A stretch of DNA of 64,000 nt from Candidatus Vicinibacter affinis (GCA_016714365.1 JADJNH010000005.1:310001-374000), one strand, 5' to 3'; positions 8,660 through 17,306 are shown, numbered from the stretch's first letter. Notes: generated from the letters alone by a model not told the origin. Made by a program: numbers and translations.

Positions 8660-9321
8660 GTAACAAATATTTTTTGACATCAGCATTAATTTCTATTATT
8701 TGTTTCACATCTTTTACCCCTAATCCACCAGGTATTAAGCTAGGTTTATTGAAATATAACGGTGGTGGAGATTGGTATGCAAATCCGACATCATTGAGTA
8801 ATTTGTCGAAATTTTGTAATAAGGAATTAAGAACCAATCTAGACCCTAATTATGCAACAGTAGAAGTAGGAAGTGCTGAAATTTTCAACTATCCATTTAT
8901 TCATATGACCGGTCATGGCAATATTGTCCTGAGTGATTTGGAATCTTTAAATTTAAGACAATATTTGTTAGCTGGTGGATTTCTCCATATAGATGATAAC
9001 TATGGAATGGATCCTTTTATAAGGCCATTCATGAAAAAAGTCTTTCCGGAGATAGATTTTATCGAATTACCATATAGTCATCCAATTTATCATCAGAGTT
9101 TCAATTTTAAAAGTGGTTTACCTAAAATTCATAAACATGATGGGAAGCCTTCACAAGGATTTGGGCTAATTTGGGAAGGAAGATTGGTTTGTTTTTATAG
9201 TTATGAGTGTGATTTAGGGGATGGGTGGGAAGATAGAGAGGTTCACAAAGATCCAGAAGAAATCAGGGCTCAAGCTTTGCAAATGGGCGCCAATTTAGTT
9301 CAATATGCATTTACCAGATAG
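8656..9321 (+). CDS. DUF4159 domain protein, exported
   Basis: A 221-residue protein with a short hydrophobic leader (FLTSALISIICFTSF) followed by a single DUF4159 domain: LGLLKYNGGGDWYANP, the FIHMTGHGNI motif, a GGFLHIDDNYGMD loop, the Y-S-H-P-I-Y segment and a terminal ALQMGANLVQYA. DUF4159 is related to the ThuA/glutamine-amidotransferase-like fold, but no enzymatic activity is established. The conserved GHG and IDDNYG loops look like a binding site. It overlaps rsmE by 4 bases and ends 3 bases from a convergent gene. The role is unknown; likely periplasmic. Confidence 0.8.
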   Translation: MSNKYFLTSALISIICFTSFTPNPPGIKLGLLKYNGGGDWYANPTSLSNLSKFCNKELRTNLDPNYATVEVGSAEIFNYPFIHMTGHGNIVLSDLESLNLRQYLLAGGFLHIDDNYGMDPFIRPFMKKVFPEIDFIELPYSHPIYHQSFNFKSGLPKIHKHDGKPSQGFGLIWEGRLVCFYSYECDLGDGWEDREVHKDPEEIRAQALQMGANLVQYAFTR

Positions 9322-9324
9322 CAA

Positions 9325-9834
9325 CTAAATAAAGGAAACCGCTTTATCCTCTAAAGATTTTATATTTATAGTCTGAGAAGCAACCAGTACCCACTTTTCA
9401 TCAATGAAGGAGTAAAGTTGTACGACATATAAACCCGGCTGAGCAAACTTCATGTAAATATTACTATTTAGCATTTTCTGACGGATTCCATTGCCAAAAT
9501 CGATAAGATACTTTTGATTGGAATTATAGTCTAGGTATACAAAGTTTAGCAGTTCGTTTGTAACAAAATTTCCCTGAATAATTAATTTTCCTAACTTTTC
9601 CAACTCCAACCTTTGGCTAAGCGTATTATTTTGGATGGAATTGAAAGTTTTATTTTTAGAAAGAAATCCAGAGCTCGAGAGATTTTCAGAATCGGGGGTA
9701 ATAGAACGCCCAAGTATCAAATAACTGCCAATTATTCCTACTATCGTTATTATAAATGCCAACAGAAGGTCTTTTGTCCTTTCGGTAAGACCTTTAAAAG
9801 GCATTGAGATTAAAATGCTTAAATTACGTTCCAT
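9325..9834 (-). CDS. Membrane-anchored protein with PKD-like domain
   Basis: A 169-residue protein, not recognised as a named family. One transmembrane helix at about 23-42 (LLLAFIITIVGIIGSYLIL) follows a basic cytoplasmic stub. The remaining 125 residues would be periplasmic. Residues about 80-165 resemble a PKD-like beta-sandwich: NFVYLDYNSNQ, YLIDFGNGIRQK in the place of the usual WDFGDG, and QPGLYVVQLYS in the place of PGxYxVxL. This suggests a protein- or glycan-binding envelope role. A -7 promoter element on the minus strand lies 21 bases upstream (9856-9863). Confidence 0.6.
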   Translation of the reverse strand: MERNLSILISMPFKGLTERTKDLLLAFIITIVGIIGSYLILGRSITPDSENLSSSGFLSKNKTFNSIQNNTLSQRLELEKLGKLIIQGNFVTNELLNFVYLDYNSNQKYLIDFGNGIRQKMLNSNIYMKFAQPGLYVVQLYSFIDEKWVLVASQTINIKSLEDKAVSFI

Positions 9835-9855
9835 TAAAAATCAGATCTGGGAGAG

Positions 9856-9863
9856 CAAATATA
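9856..9863 (-). promoter_or_regulatory. -7 promoter element (TATATTTG on minus strand)
   Basis: The minus strand reads TATATTTG, matching TAnnTTTG, 21 bases before the start of the PKD-like membrane protein gene at 9834. No convincing -33 element is visible. Confidence 0.4.
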
Positions 9864-10016
9864 TAACAATAACATATAATATGATATATAAATATCTATA
9901 TTTTAATATTGTATATAATAAACAAATATTTAATATATATGGCTAATGACTTAAATCGTAACATTTGGAATGCCAATAAAAGCAATTGTAAGAACCGGAG
10001 CCATTAAAATACTTGC

Positions 10017-10024
10017 TACCTTTG
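10017..10024 (+). promoter_or_regulatory. -7 promoter element TACCTTTG for the DedA gene
   Basis: TACCTTTG matches TAnnTTTG and lies 17 bases before the DedA start at 10042. No -33 TTTG is seen at the expected distance. Confidence 0.4.
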
Positions 10025-10041
10025 ATTTGTAAAGGAATAAA

Positions 10042-10707
10042 ATGGGTTGGTTAAAACAAATATTAGACTTTTTGTTGCATGTTGATGTCCATTTGGTTGA
10101 ATTGACAACCCAATATGGAATCTATATATACATGATACTTTTTCTAATTCTTTTTTCTGAAACGGGTCTTGTTGTGGCTGCTATTTTACCAGGAGACAGT
10201 CTATTGTTTGCTGCTGGTGCTATGGCTTCAAGTGGTAATTTAGATTTGCTAACGGTAATGTTTGTATGCATATTAGGAGCAATTTTAGGTAACACGGTGA
10301 ATTTTTTTATTGGAAAGTGGTTAGGACCAAAAGTATTTGAACAAGATTCGAAGTATTTCAGAAAAGATTATTTAATCAAAACACAAAAGTTTTATGAGAA
10401 GCATGGAGGAAAGGCTTTAATCATAGGTAGGTTTTTACCATTAATTAGGACATTTGTGCCTTTGGTTGCAGGAATTGGGAAAATGAATGCAGGTAGATTT
10501 ACATATTACAATGTTTTAGGAGCAGTATTGTGGATTATTCCTTTGACTTCAATTGGATATTGGTTTGGCAATATTCCTTTTGTTAAGAATAATTTCTCAT
10601 TAGTGATTATTTTTATAATTATTGTCAGTGCGATGCCATTATTTATTACTATAATTAACCGAAAGCGTATATTTAGTAAGACCAAAATATTTGATGAAGA
10701 GGCATAA
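10042..10707 (+). CDS. DedA family (VTT domain) membrane protein
   Basis: A 221-residue polytopic inner-membrane protein. The DedA/VTT signature is complete: a re-entrant FSETGLVVAAILPGDSLLF segment with the conserved E and PGD, a GAILGNTVNFFIGKWLG helix, and GRFLPLIRTFVPLVAGIGKM with the essential arginines. DedA proteins are linked to recycling of undecaprenyl-phosphate or phosphatidylethanolamine across the membrane and to proton-motive-force homeostasis; the lipid handled by this copy is not known. It is followed 31 bases later by the symporter gene on the same strand, possibly in one unit. Confidence 0.9.
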   Translation: MGWLKQILDFLLHVDVHLVELTTQYGIYIYMILFLILFSETGLVVAAILPGDSLLFAAGAMASSGNLDLLTVMFVCILGAILGNTVNFFIGKWLGPKVFEQDSKYFRKDYLIKTQKFYEKHGGKALIIGRFLPLIRTFVPLVAGIGKMNAGRFTYYNVLGAVLWIIPLTSIGYWFGNIPFVKNNFSLVIIFIIIVSAMPLFITIINRKRIFSKTKIFDEEA

Positions 10708-10738
10708 TTTCCAGAAAAATGAATTCTTGTAAATAGAC

Positions 10739-12109
10739 ATGAAAAAATACATTCAAGGACAAATAAAATTTATTTATCTACTAACTATTCTAATTGGTAT
10801 TTTTTCCGGGGTTCATGGTTTTATTCAGTTTGATATTCCTGAAACCATTAGTGGAGGGGTCAGATGGATAGGGATATTAGGGTTAATTGCAATAGGTATA
10901 AATTCCAACAAATTAACATCCTGGATATTTATCAGCATGTTTGTTGGAGCAGAAATTGGATATGATTTTCCAACACTGGGAAATGAGCTTAATGTATTAA
11001 GTAAGATATTCATAAAGTTGATTAAATCAATAATAGCTCCTTTGTTATTTGGCACACTTATAGTTGGTATTGCTGGTCATTCCAATATTAAACAAGTAGG
11101 TCGATTAGGCTGGAAATCCTTATTGTATTTTGAACTTGTGACAACAGTTGCATTGGTTATAGGTTTGGTTGCAATAAACATAAGTAAGGCTGGGGTAGGC
11201 ATTGTTAATACAGGCATTAAAGAAGAGATACCTCAATCTTTAAAACAACAAGGCTGGAAAGATCTTGTTCTTCATGTTTTTCCTGAAAATTTTATTAAGG
11301 CTATTTCTGAAGGGCAGGTTTTACAGATCGTAGTATTCTGTTTATTTTTTGCAATTTCCATGCTGTTTGTAAGCAAAGAAACCAGAAGACCTTTTATAGG
11401 TTTTGCAGAATCATTGTCAGCAATTATGTTTAAGTTCACAGACATAATCATGTACTTTGCACCTTTTGCTGTTGGAGGAGCAATAGCATATACCATCTCT
11501 AACCTTGGGTTAGATGTAATGAAAAATCTATTGCAGTTGTTATTTACTTTGTATCTTTCTCTAATTGCTTTTGTCTTATTGGTTTTCGTTCCATTGATAC
11601 TTTTTTTAAAAATTCCAATCAAGAGATTTATTACTTATGTCACAGAACCTGTAAGCATTGCCTTTGGTACTGCAAGTTCAGAAGCTGCCTTGCCTTTAGC
11701 GATGGAGAACATGGAGAAATTTGGTGTAAATCGCGAGGTTGTAGCGTTTGTTCTTCCTACAGGTTTAAGTTTTAATTTAGATGGCACAACACTGTATTTA
11801 TCTCTTGCTGCTATATTTGTAGCACAAGCTGCTGGTGTTGAACTTACACTTGGACAACAAATAGTTATGCTTCTGACACTTATGTTAACCAGTAAAGGAG
11901 TTGCTGGTGTGGCAAGAGCCTCATTGGTGATATTAGCTGCAACAGTAAGTTCCTTTGGACTTCCTGAGTGGCCAATTGCAGCAATTTTGGGGATTGATGC
12001 ATTAATGGATATGGCAAGAACAGCCGTGAATACATTAGGAAATTGTTTGGCAACAGTAGTTATTGGCAAATGGGAAAATGAACTACATATTCCAGAAAAT
12101 ATTGAGTAA
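10739..12109 (+). CDS. Dicarboxylate/amino acid:cation symporter (SLC1/DAACS family)
   Basis: A 456-residue transporter with the elevator-fold signatures: hairpin 1 serine-rich loop TASSEAALP (about 311), transmembrane-7 NLDGTTLY, hairpin 2 SKGVAGVARAS and transmembrane-8 GIDALMDMARTAVNTLGN. By comparison with GltPh, the substrate-site Asp394, Arg397, Thr398 and Asn401 equivalents are present, while the sodium-site Asp405 equivalent is Asn, as in DctA-type C4-dicarboxylate carriers. Substrate (glutamate/aspartate or C4-dicarboxylate) therefore cannot be fixed. The N terminus has additional hydrophobic segments before the usual first helix. A weak AT-rich hairpin (TTAACTT/AAGTTAA, 12122-12143) lies just after the gene. 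Confidence 0.9.
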   Translation: MKKYIQGQIKFIYLLTILIGIFSGVHGFIQFDIPETISGGVRWIGILGLIAIGINSNKLTSWIFISMFVGAEIGYDFPTLGNELNVLSKIFIKLIKSIIAPLLFGTLIVGIAGHSNIKQVGRLGWKSLLYFELVTTVALVIGLVAINISKAGVGIVNTGIKEEIPQSLKQQGWKDLVLHVFPENFIKAISEGQVLQIVVFCLFFAISMLFVSKETRRPFIGFAESLSAIMFKFTDIIMYFAPFAVGGAIAYTISNLGLDVMKNLLQLLFTLYLSLIAFVLLVFVPLILFLKIPIKRFITYVTEPVSIAFGTASSEAALPLAMENMEKFGVNREVVAFVLPTGLSFNLDGTTLYLSLAAIFVAQAAGVELTLGQQIVMLLTLMLTSKGVAGVARASLVILAATVSSFGLPEWPIAAILGIDALMDMARTAVNTLGNCLATVVIGKWENELHIPENIE

Positions 12110-12279
12110 TAAAATTTTAAATTAACTTTGAACAATAAGTTAAACATACTATACTCAATGTTCATAAATAAATTATTCTAATTAGTATATTGAGATTTGC
12201 CACAAACATTACATTATTTCAATTCCAAAGTTGAAAATTGAGCAGTCTCAAAATTTAAGTGAAATTGTATAGTAAATAA

Positions 12280-13152
12280 TTATAACTGGTTAAGAGACCT
12301 GGTGTGTTTCCATCTTTTATGCGACCAGAGCCAATTCGACGGATCATCGATAATTGTTTTTTCCAGCATCGACATAAATCTTTGTGTTATTTCTCCATAT
12401 TTACAAGCTGCAGGATTTTCAACCAATAATGTAAATTCTAATGTATAAAGGGACCTTTTAACTCTTTGCATTCCCATATAAATTACGGGTAAATTATATG
12501 TCTTAGAATACTTTTCCAAGCCATGTAAACATGCTGTTTCTTTATTAAAAAATTTTACCCATATTGCATCTCTAACATTGGAAGGGTTCTGGTCAGCCAT
12601 TAGTAAAATCAATTTTCCTTTGGGAATTTCATCAACCATTTTTCTTGTTTCACTTGTAGGAAGCAGCAACATGGAACTTTTAGCCCTTAATTGCTTAATA
12701 TATTTTTCGACATATGAATTTGAAATTTTTTTGTAAATACCAATGGCTTTATTTTGAAAATGGTAACCAATTCCCAATACGGTCCATTCCCAATTGTTAT
12801 AATGTCCGCAGACACATATTACTGACTGACCTTTTTCTAAGTATTCATTTACAATACTGGCTTTAATGAAAGTGTTTCTGGAAAATATTTCTTCTTTACT
12901 TAGAAGTAAGCCCTTGATTCCTTCAATAAGGATATCAGCAAGGTTTCTATAAGTTTTCTTAACAAGAGAATACCTTTCAATTTCACTCATATTTGGAAAA
13001 CAAGCCAAGAGGTTTTCCTCTATAACCCTACGACGATACTTGATTATGTATAATAAAAAAATGTATACTAAATCAGCAAGAAAATGTAGCCCTCTAAAGG
13101 GTAGAATTCGAAAGAAAAACAGAATAATTCGGAAAATACTATAAACTAACAT
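12280..13152 (-). CDS. Lipid A biosynthesis acyltransferase (LpxL/HtrB-like)
   Basis: A 290-residue membrane-associated acyltransferase. An N-terminal hydrophobic anchor (about 1-40) is followed by RRRVIEENLLACFP, the catalytic HYNNWE (H-x4-E), the LLLPTSE...GKLILLMADQNPS region with the conserved DQ, and a C-terminal WLWSHKRWKH. These are the standard blocks of Kdo2-lipid A secondary acyltransferases, which add the secondary acyl chains using acyl-ACP. Bacteroidota usually carry one such enzyme. A -7 element lies only 7 bases upstream of the start (13160-13167), facing the GH92 promoter. The chain specificity cannot be read from the sequence. Confidence 0.88.
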   Translation of the reverse strand: MLVYSIFRIILFFFRILPFRGLHFLADLVYIFLLYIIKYRRRVIEENLLACFPNMSEIERYSLVKKTYRNLADILIEGIKGLLLSKEEIFSRNTFIKASIVNEYLEKGQSVICVCGHYNNWEWTVLGIGYHFQNKAIGIYKKISNSYVEKYIKQLRAKSSMLLLPTSETRKMVDEIPKGKLILLMADQNPSNVRDAIWVKFFNKETACLHGLEKYSKTYNLPVIYMGMQRVKRSLYTLEFTLLVENPAACKYGEITQRFMSMLEKTIIDDPSNWLWSHKRWKHTRSLNQL

Positions 13153-13159
13153 GTCCTTG

Positions 13160-13167
13160 CAAAAATA
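13160..13167 (-). promoter_or_regulatory. -7 promoter element (TATTTTTG on minus strand)
   Basis: The minus strand reads TATTTTTG, matching TAnnTTTG, with its last base 8 positions before the acyltransferase start at 13152. A transcript would be leaderless or nearly so. Confidence 0.35.
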
Positions 13168-13193
13168 ATCAATGACAATTCATCACACTAATT

Positions 13194-13201
13194 TATATTT
13201 G
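13194..13201 (+). promoter_or_regulatory. -7 promoter element TATATTTG for the GH92 operon
   Basis: TATATTTG matches TAnnTTTG and lies 25 bases before the ATG at 13227. It is divergent to the acyltransferase element only about 26 bases away, so both promoters share a 74-bp intergenic region. Confidence 0.4.
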
Positions 13202-13226
13202 GACAATTGTATGTTAATTGCATTTT

Positions 13227-16115
13227 ATGAATAGGCTTTTGTTTTTTCTTTATTTACTTTTTCCAATAATTATTTACTCACAATATGTAGAATTTGTAAA
13301 CCCATTTGTAGGTACTGGTGGGCATGGGCATACTTTTCCTGGAGCTACCAGTCCTTTTGGGATGGTGCAATTGAGTCCTGACACAAGACTTGAAGGTTGG
13401 GATGGTTGCTCAGGATATCATTATTCGGACTCCATAATATATGGATTTAGCCATACGCATCTATCGGGAACAGGTGTTGCAGATTATTGTGATGTCTTGA
13501 TTATGCCAGGAAGTGGAAAGCTTCAACTCACAAACGGATTCTTAGACAGCCCCGAATCCGCCTCAGCATTTAATAAGAAAACAGAAAAAGCATTACCAGG
13601 AATATATGAGTGCTTCTTAACGAAGCCACAAATTAGGGTTCGCCTAACTGTGACACCACGAACTGGAATTCATGAATATGTCTTTCAAAAGGAAAATGAT
13701 TCTAAATGGATTAAAATTGATCTAAAGCATCGGGATAAATTGATAAAAGGGAACTTCAGTACAATTACAGAAAATGAGATTACAGGAACCAGAATTTCAA
13801 GTTCCTGGGCCAAGGAACAGCATATTTATTTTAAGCTAAAATCTTCAGTCGCTTTTAAAAGTAAAATATTGAGCAAAGATGGTACTGTACTTTTTTGTGA
13901 ATTCGAAAAGAGTACAAAACGGGTCGTATTGCAATGTGCAATTTCTGCAGTAGATGAAGAGGGTGCAAAAACCAATCTTAAATCGGAATGGATAGGATTC
14001 AATTTTGAAAAAGCATATAAATCAACAAAGAACTCATGGAATAAAATGCTTGGAAGAATTGATGTAACCAGTAAAATTTATGAAGGCAAACAGAAAGAGA
14101 TTTTTTATACTTCTTTATACCATTTATTAATCCAACCTAATATATTTCAAGATGCAGACAATAGGTATCGTGGAATGGACAATAAAATACATTTTGGAGA
14201 TCCGGAATATCCAAGATATACTGTTTTTTCATTGTGGGACACCTATAGGGCAGCTCATCCATTTTACCAATTGGTCTATCCAGATTATAATGAGAAATTC
14301 GTTTTGAGTTTTTTAGGGCAGTTTGATGAATGTGGAAGACTTCCGGTTTGGGAATTGGCCGGTAATGAAACATATTGTATGATTGGAAACCACTCTATTC
14401 CAGTGTTGACTAATGCATTGTTAGATCAAAATTCTAGAATTAGTAAGTATAGACAAAGGATTGAAAGAGCAATTAGGGAGACCTTGGTTCAAGATTTTTC
14501 ATGTCTTCAAAATTTTCGAAATGGTTTTATTTCTTCTGATGAGTGCAGCGAGTCAGTTTCAAAAACGATTGAAAATAGTGTTGATTTTGGTGCATTAAAA
14601 TTGGTCAGTCCGTCTGACGAACGCATAGTTGAGAATACATTCTATAAAAATTTGTTTAATCCAAAAACTGGATTTTTTCAAGCAAAGCTAAACCATACAT
14701 TCGTAGAACCTTTTGACCCAACAGAGGTAAATTTTCATTTTACTGAAGCGAATGCATGGCAGTATCTTTTTGGAGCACATCATGATGTTGCGGGAATGAT
14801 AGATTGTTTTAGTAAAATCAAATTTAATGGAGAGGCAAACTATTTGAGCAAGCATCCTTTGGAAATTATGCTAGATAGTTTGTTTCAATCTGATTCTAAA
14901 ATGACTGGTCGGGCTCAATCTGATATCACAGGTTTATTAGGACAATATGCACATGGTAATGAGCCAAGTCACCATATTGCTTATTTATATAATTATTGTA
15001 ACCGTACAGACAAGGCACAACAAATTGTTAGAAGAATATTAAGGACAATGTATGCGAATGAACCGGATGGATTATGTGGAAATGAAGATTGTGGTCAAAT
15101 GTCGGCATGGTATCTTTGGAGTAGTTTAGGATTCTATCCTGTAAATCCACTTTTAAATTCCTATGATTTAGGATGTTTTGTTTTTGATAAAGCCAGTATT
15201 AGGGTACCAGGGGAAAGGGAGATCAATTTAGTATCAAACAAGAAGGAAGGTTCAAAATTCGTTCAAAAAGTTACTAAAAATGGGTTTTCTCAAAATTCAT
15301 TGATTGATTTAAATCCTGGAGACCACATTGAATTTATTTATCACGATGATAATTACATTCAGTTGGATTTGAGTCAAAATAATAAAAGCCATGACCTCAA
15401 TGAGGTATTACCTTTTGTAGTAGGAGGTGAAAGGACATTTCAGGATAGCACACGGATTGAATTATCCTCACTAAGCGATTTTAATATAGAATATAAATTA
15501 GGAGATCTCCATGCGATCAGTAAGTATTATACTAATCCAATAATTATTCATGACAATGAAAGTATTTACTTTCGGCAACAGAAAAATGATTCTAATAATT
15601 TTAATCTGCCTTGGCTGACTGCAAGATTTTCAAAGAGACCAAGCGGATTTAAGATTCAATCAATATCTGAATATGCACCTATGTATTCAGCTGGAGGAAA
15701 GGATGCATTGATTGATGGATTAGAAGGAAGCTTAGATTTTAGAGATGGATTTTGGCAGGGTTATTTTGGAAAAGATTTAAATGTTGAATTTTCACTTTCG
15801 GAGGAAGCAAAGGCAGATAGCCTTGAAGTAAGATTTTTGCAAGATCAAAATTCCTGGATATTATTGCCATCTTGTGTTATTGTTTTTACTTCAATTGATG
15901 GAGTAAATTTTAATAGAGAAGCTGAAGTAGTTAACAAGATTAATCAAAAGTCAGATAGTGCATTTGCTAAAAAATTTTCTTTTAAAATTGAAAATTCAAA
16001 TGCAAGATTTATTAAACTTGCTGCAACAAATCCGGGAAAACTCCCAGATTGGCATCTTTCAGCAGGAGAGAGTAGTTGGATTTTTGCAGATGAGATAAAA
16101 ATAATAAAAAAATGA
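13227..16115 (+). CDS. GH92 alpha-1,2-mannosidase-type enzyme with C-terminal F5/8-like domain
   Basis: Exported glycosidase of 962 residues. The ATG at 13227 gives an ideal signal peptide (MNRLLFFLYLLFPIIIYSQ); a TTG at 13218 is less likely. The GH92 N-terminal beta-sandwich starts VNPFVGTGGHGHTFPGA and GYHYSD...GFSHTHLSGTG. The (alpha/alpha)6 domain contains FSLWDTYRAAHP, HGNEPSHH (E579) and GNEDCGQMSAWY (D621), the blocks that hold the family's acidic catalytic residues. GH92 enzymes are calcium-dependent exo-alpha-mannosidases acting on N-glycan mannose. The last 230 residues exceed the usual length and end in a beta-sandwich like F5/8 type C domains (SAGGKDALIDGLEG...WIFADEI). The stop overlaps the glycosylasparaginase start by 4 bases. 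Confidence 0.93.
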   Translation: MNRLLFFLYLLFPIIIYSQYVEFVNPFVGTGGHGHTFPGATSPFGMVQLSPDTRLEGWDGCSGYHYSDSIIYGFSHTHLSGTGVADYCDVLIMPGSGKLQLTNGFLDSPESASAFNKKTEKALPGIYECFLTKPQIRVRLTVTPRTGIHEYVFQKENDSKWIKIDLKHRDKLIKGNFSTITENEITGTRISSSWAKEQHIYFKLKSSVAFKSKILSKDGTVLFCEFEKSTKRVVLQCAISAVDEEGAKTNLKSEWIGFNFEKAYKSTKNSWNKMLGRIDVTSKIYEGKQKEIFYTSLYHLLIQPNIFQDADNRYRGMDNKIHFGDPEYPRYTVFSLWDTYRAAHPFYQLVYPDYNEKFVLSFLGQFDECGRLPVWELAGNETYCMIGNHSIPVLTNALLDQNSRISKYRQRIERAIRETLVQDFSCLQNFRNGFISSDECSESVSKTIENSVDFGALKLVSPSDERIVENTFYKNLFNPKTGFFQAKLNHTFVEPFDPTEVNFHFTEANAWQYLFGAHHDVAGMIDCFSKIKFNGEANYLSKHPLEIMLDSLFQSDSKMTGRAQSDITGLLGQYAHGNEPSHHIAYLYNYCNRTDKAQQIVRRILRTMYANEPDGLCGNEDCGQMSAWYLWSSLGFYPVNPLLNSYDLGCFVFDKASIRVPGEREINLVSNKKEGSKFVQKVTKNGFSQNSLIDLNPGDHIEFIYHDDNYIQLDLSQNNKSHDLNEVLPFVVGGERTFQDSTRIELSSLSDFNIEYKLGDLHAISKYYTNPIIIHDNESIYFRQQKNDSNNFNLPWLTARFSKRPSGFKIQSISEYAPMYSAGGKDALIDGLEGSLDFRDGFWQGYFGKDLNVEFSLSEEAKADSLEVRFLQDQNSWILLPSCVIVFTSIDGVNFNREAEVVNKINQKSDSAFAKKFSFKIENSNARFIKLAATNPGKLPDWHLSAGESSWIFADEIKIIKK

Positions 16116-17089
16116 AGGAGAGAAGAAAATTTATTCAGACATTAGGAATTTCAGCTTTAGGCATATCATCAAGTCAGATTTTATCTGGATTGGTATCAAT
16201 GGCAAACTTGAGTGCTAAGCTTCCATCTATAAAAGTTGTAGCTACTTGGAATAATCCAAAAGCTGCAAAAGCTGCTTGGGAAAAGCTTAATTCTGGAGGA
16301 AGTGCATTGGATGCTGTTGAAGCAGGGGCTAGAGAACCAGAAGCAGATCCTTTGGATACTTCAGTTGGCTTAGGTGGTTTTCCTGATCGCGATGGGAATG
16401 TGACCTTAGATGCTTGTATTATGGACCATTTGGGAAATGCAGGTTCAGTACTTTATTTGCAAGACATTTTACATCCTGTGTCAGTTGCCAGGATGGTGAT
16501 GGAAAAAACACCCCACGTATTTCTAGCCGGCGATGGGGCCCAGCAGTTTGCTCTTGCTGAAGGATTCGAAAAGCAAAATCTATTAACTGAAGTCGCACAA
16601 AAGGCATGGAGGGAATGGTTAATAAAATCTGAATATAGTCCTAGAATCAATGTAGAAAGACATGATACCATTGGAATTCTTGCACTTGATCAAAAGCAAA
16701 ACCTATCAGGAGCTTGCAGTACCTCCGGCCTTGCTTTTAAAATGAAAGGTAGAGTTGGGGATTCACCAATTATTGGAGCTGGTCTGTATGTAGATAATGA
16801 AGTAGGCGCAGCAACTGCAACAGGTTTAGGAGAAGCAGTAATTAAAAAAGTCGGTGCTTTTTCAATTGTTGAAATGATGAGACATGGTATGAATCCCCGA
16901 AATGCCTGTAAGGAGGCAGTTAAAAGGCTGTTGTCACTTAAAGACTCAAATGAAATTCAAGTCGGGTACATTGCCATAAATAAGAAGGGTCAAATTGGGG
17001 CTTTCAGTCTTAGAAAAGGCTTTCAATTTATTGTGGCAGAAGGAGGTAAAATTACTGTCTATGATGCTGAGTCTTATTTTTCACACTAG
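16112..17089 (+). CDS. N4-(beta-N-acetylglucosaminyl)-L-asparaginase (glycosylasparaginase)
   Basis: Ntn-hydrolase precursor of 325 residues. The catalytic threonine is T186 in RHDTIGIL, where autocleavage between Asp and Thr would create the alpha and beta chains; downstream blocks GACSTSGLAFKMKGRVGDSPIIGAG and ATATGLGEA match the substrate-binding region. It cleaves the amide bond between GlcNAc and asparagine, the last step of N-glycoprotein breakdown. The N terminus RRKFIQTLG followed by a hydrophobic stretch resembles a Tat signal, so export folded to the periplasm is likely. ATGA overlap with the GH92 gene shows translational coupling and fits joint N-glycan degradation. L-asparaginase-like side activity cannot be excluded. 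Confidence 0.93.
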   Translation: MKERRKFIQTLGISALGISSSQILSGLVSMANLSAKLPSIKVVATWNNPKAAKAAWEKLNSGGSALDAVEAGAREPEADPLDTSVGLGGFPDRDGNVTLDACIMDHLGNAGSVLYLQDILHPVSVARMVMEKTPHVFLAGDGAQQFALAEGFEKQNLLTEVAQKAWREWLIKSEYSPRINVERHDTIGILALDQKQNLSGACSTSGLAFKMKGRVGDSPIIGAGLYVDNEVGAATATGLGEAVIKKVGAFSIVEMMRHGMNPRNACKEAVKRLLSLKDSNEIQVGYIAINKKGQIGAFSLRKGFQFIVAEGGKITVYDAESYFSH

Positions 17090-17145
17090 AGAATATCGAA
17101 GCACACAATCTTATTAAAAAAAAATTACATCCATTATTTTGATAT

Positions 17146-17170
17146 TTATATCCATATAAAATGGATATAA
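17146..17170. repeat. Perfect 10-bp inverted repeat between the glycan operon and the response regulator
   Basis: TTATATCCAT and ATGGATATAA are exact reverse complements separated by ATAAA. No T-run follows, so it is not a standard terminator; it could be a dimeric operator site for the downstream regulator gene or a transcript hairpin. Position: 56 bases after the asparaginase stop and 137 before the regulator start. Confidence 0.5.
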
Positions 17171-17306
17171 AGAACTGATATACAACACTATAAATCACTT
17201 TTATTCAGCTTCGCACTAGATCAACTAAAGATATAAAACGTCTTTAATACAGCTTTTGGCATTGGTTTTGCTTGTAAGAACACAGGACATATTAGACCAA
17301 GACTAT

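Noticed and set aside
9939..10007. A 22-codon frame beginning ATGGCTAATGAC in the dedA upstream region
   Set aside because: Too short, no conservation evidence, ends before the dedA promoter element; better explained as intergenic sequence.
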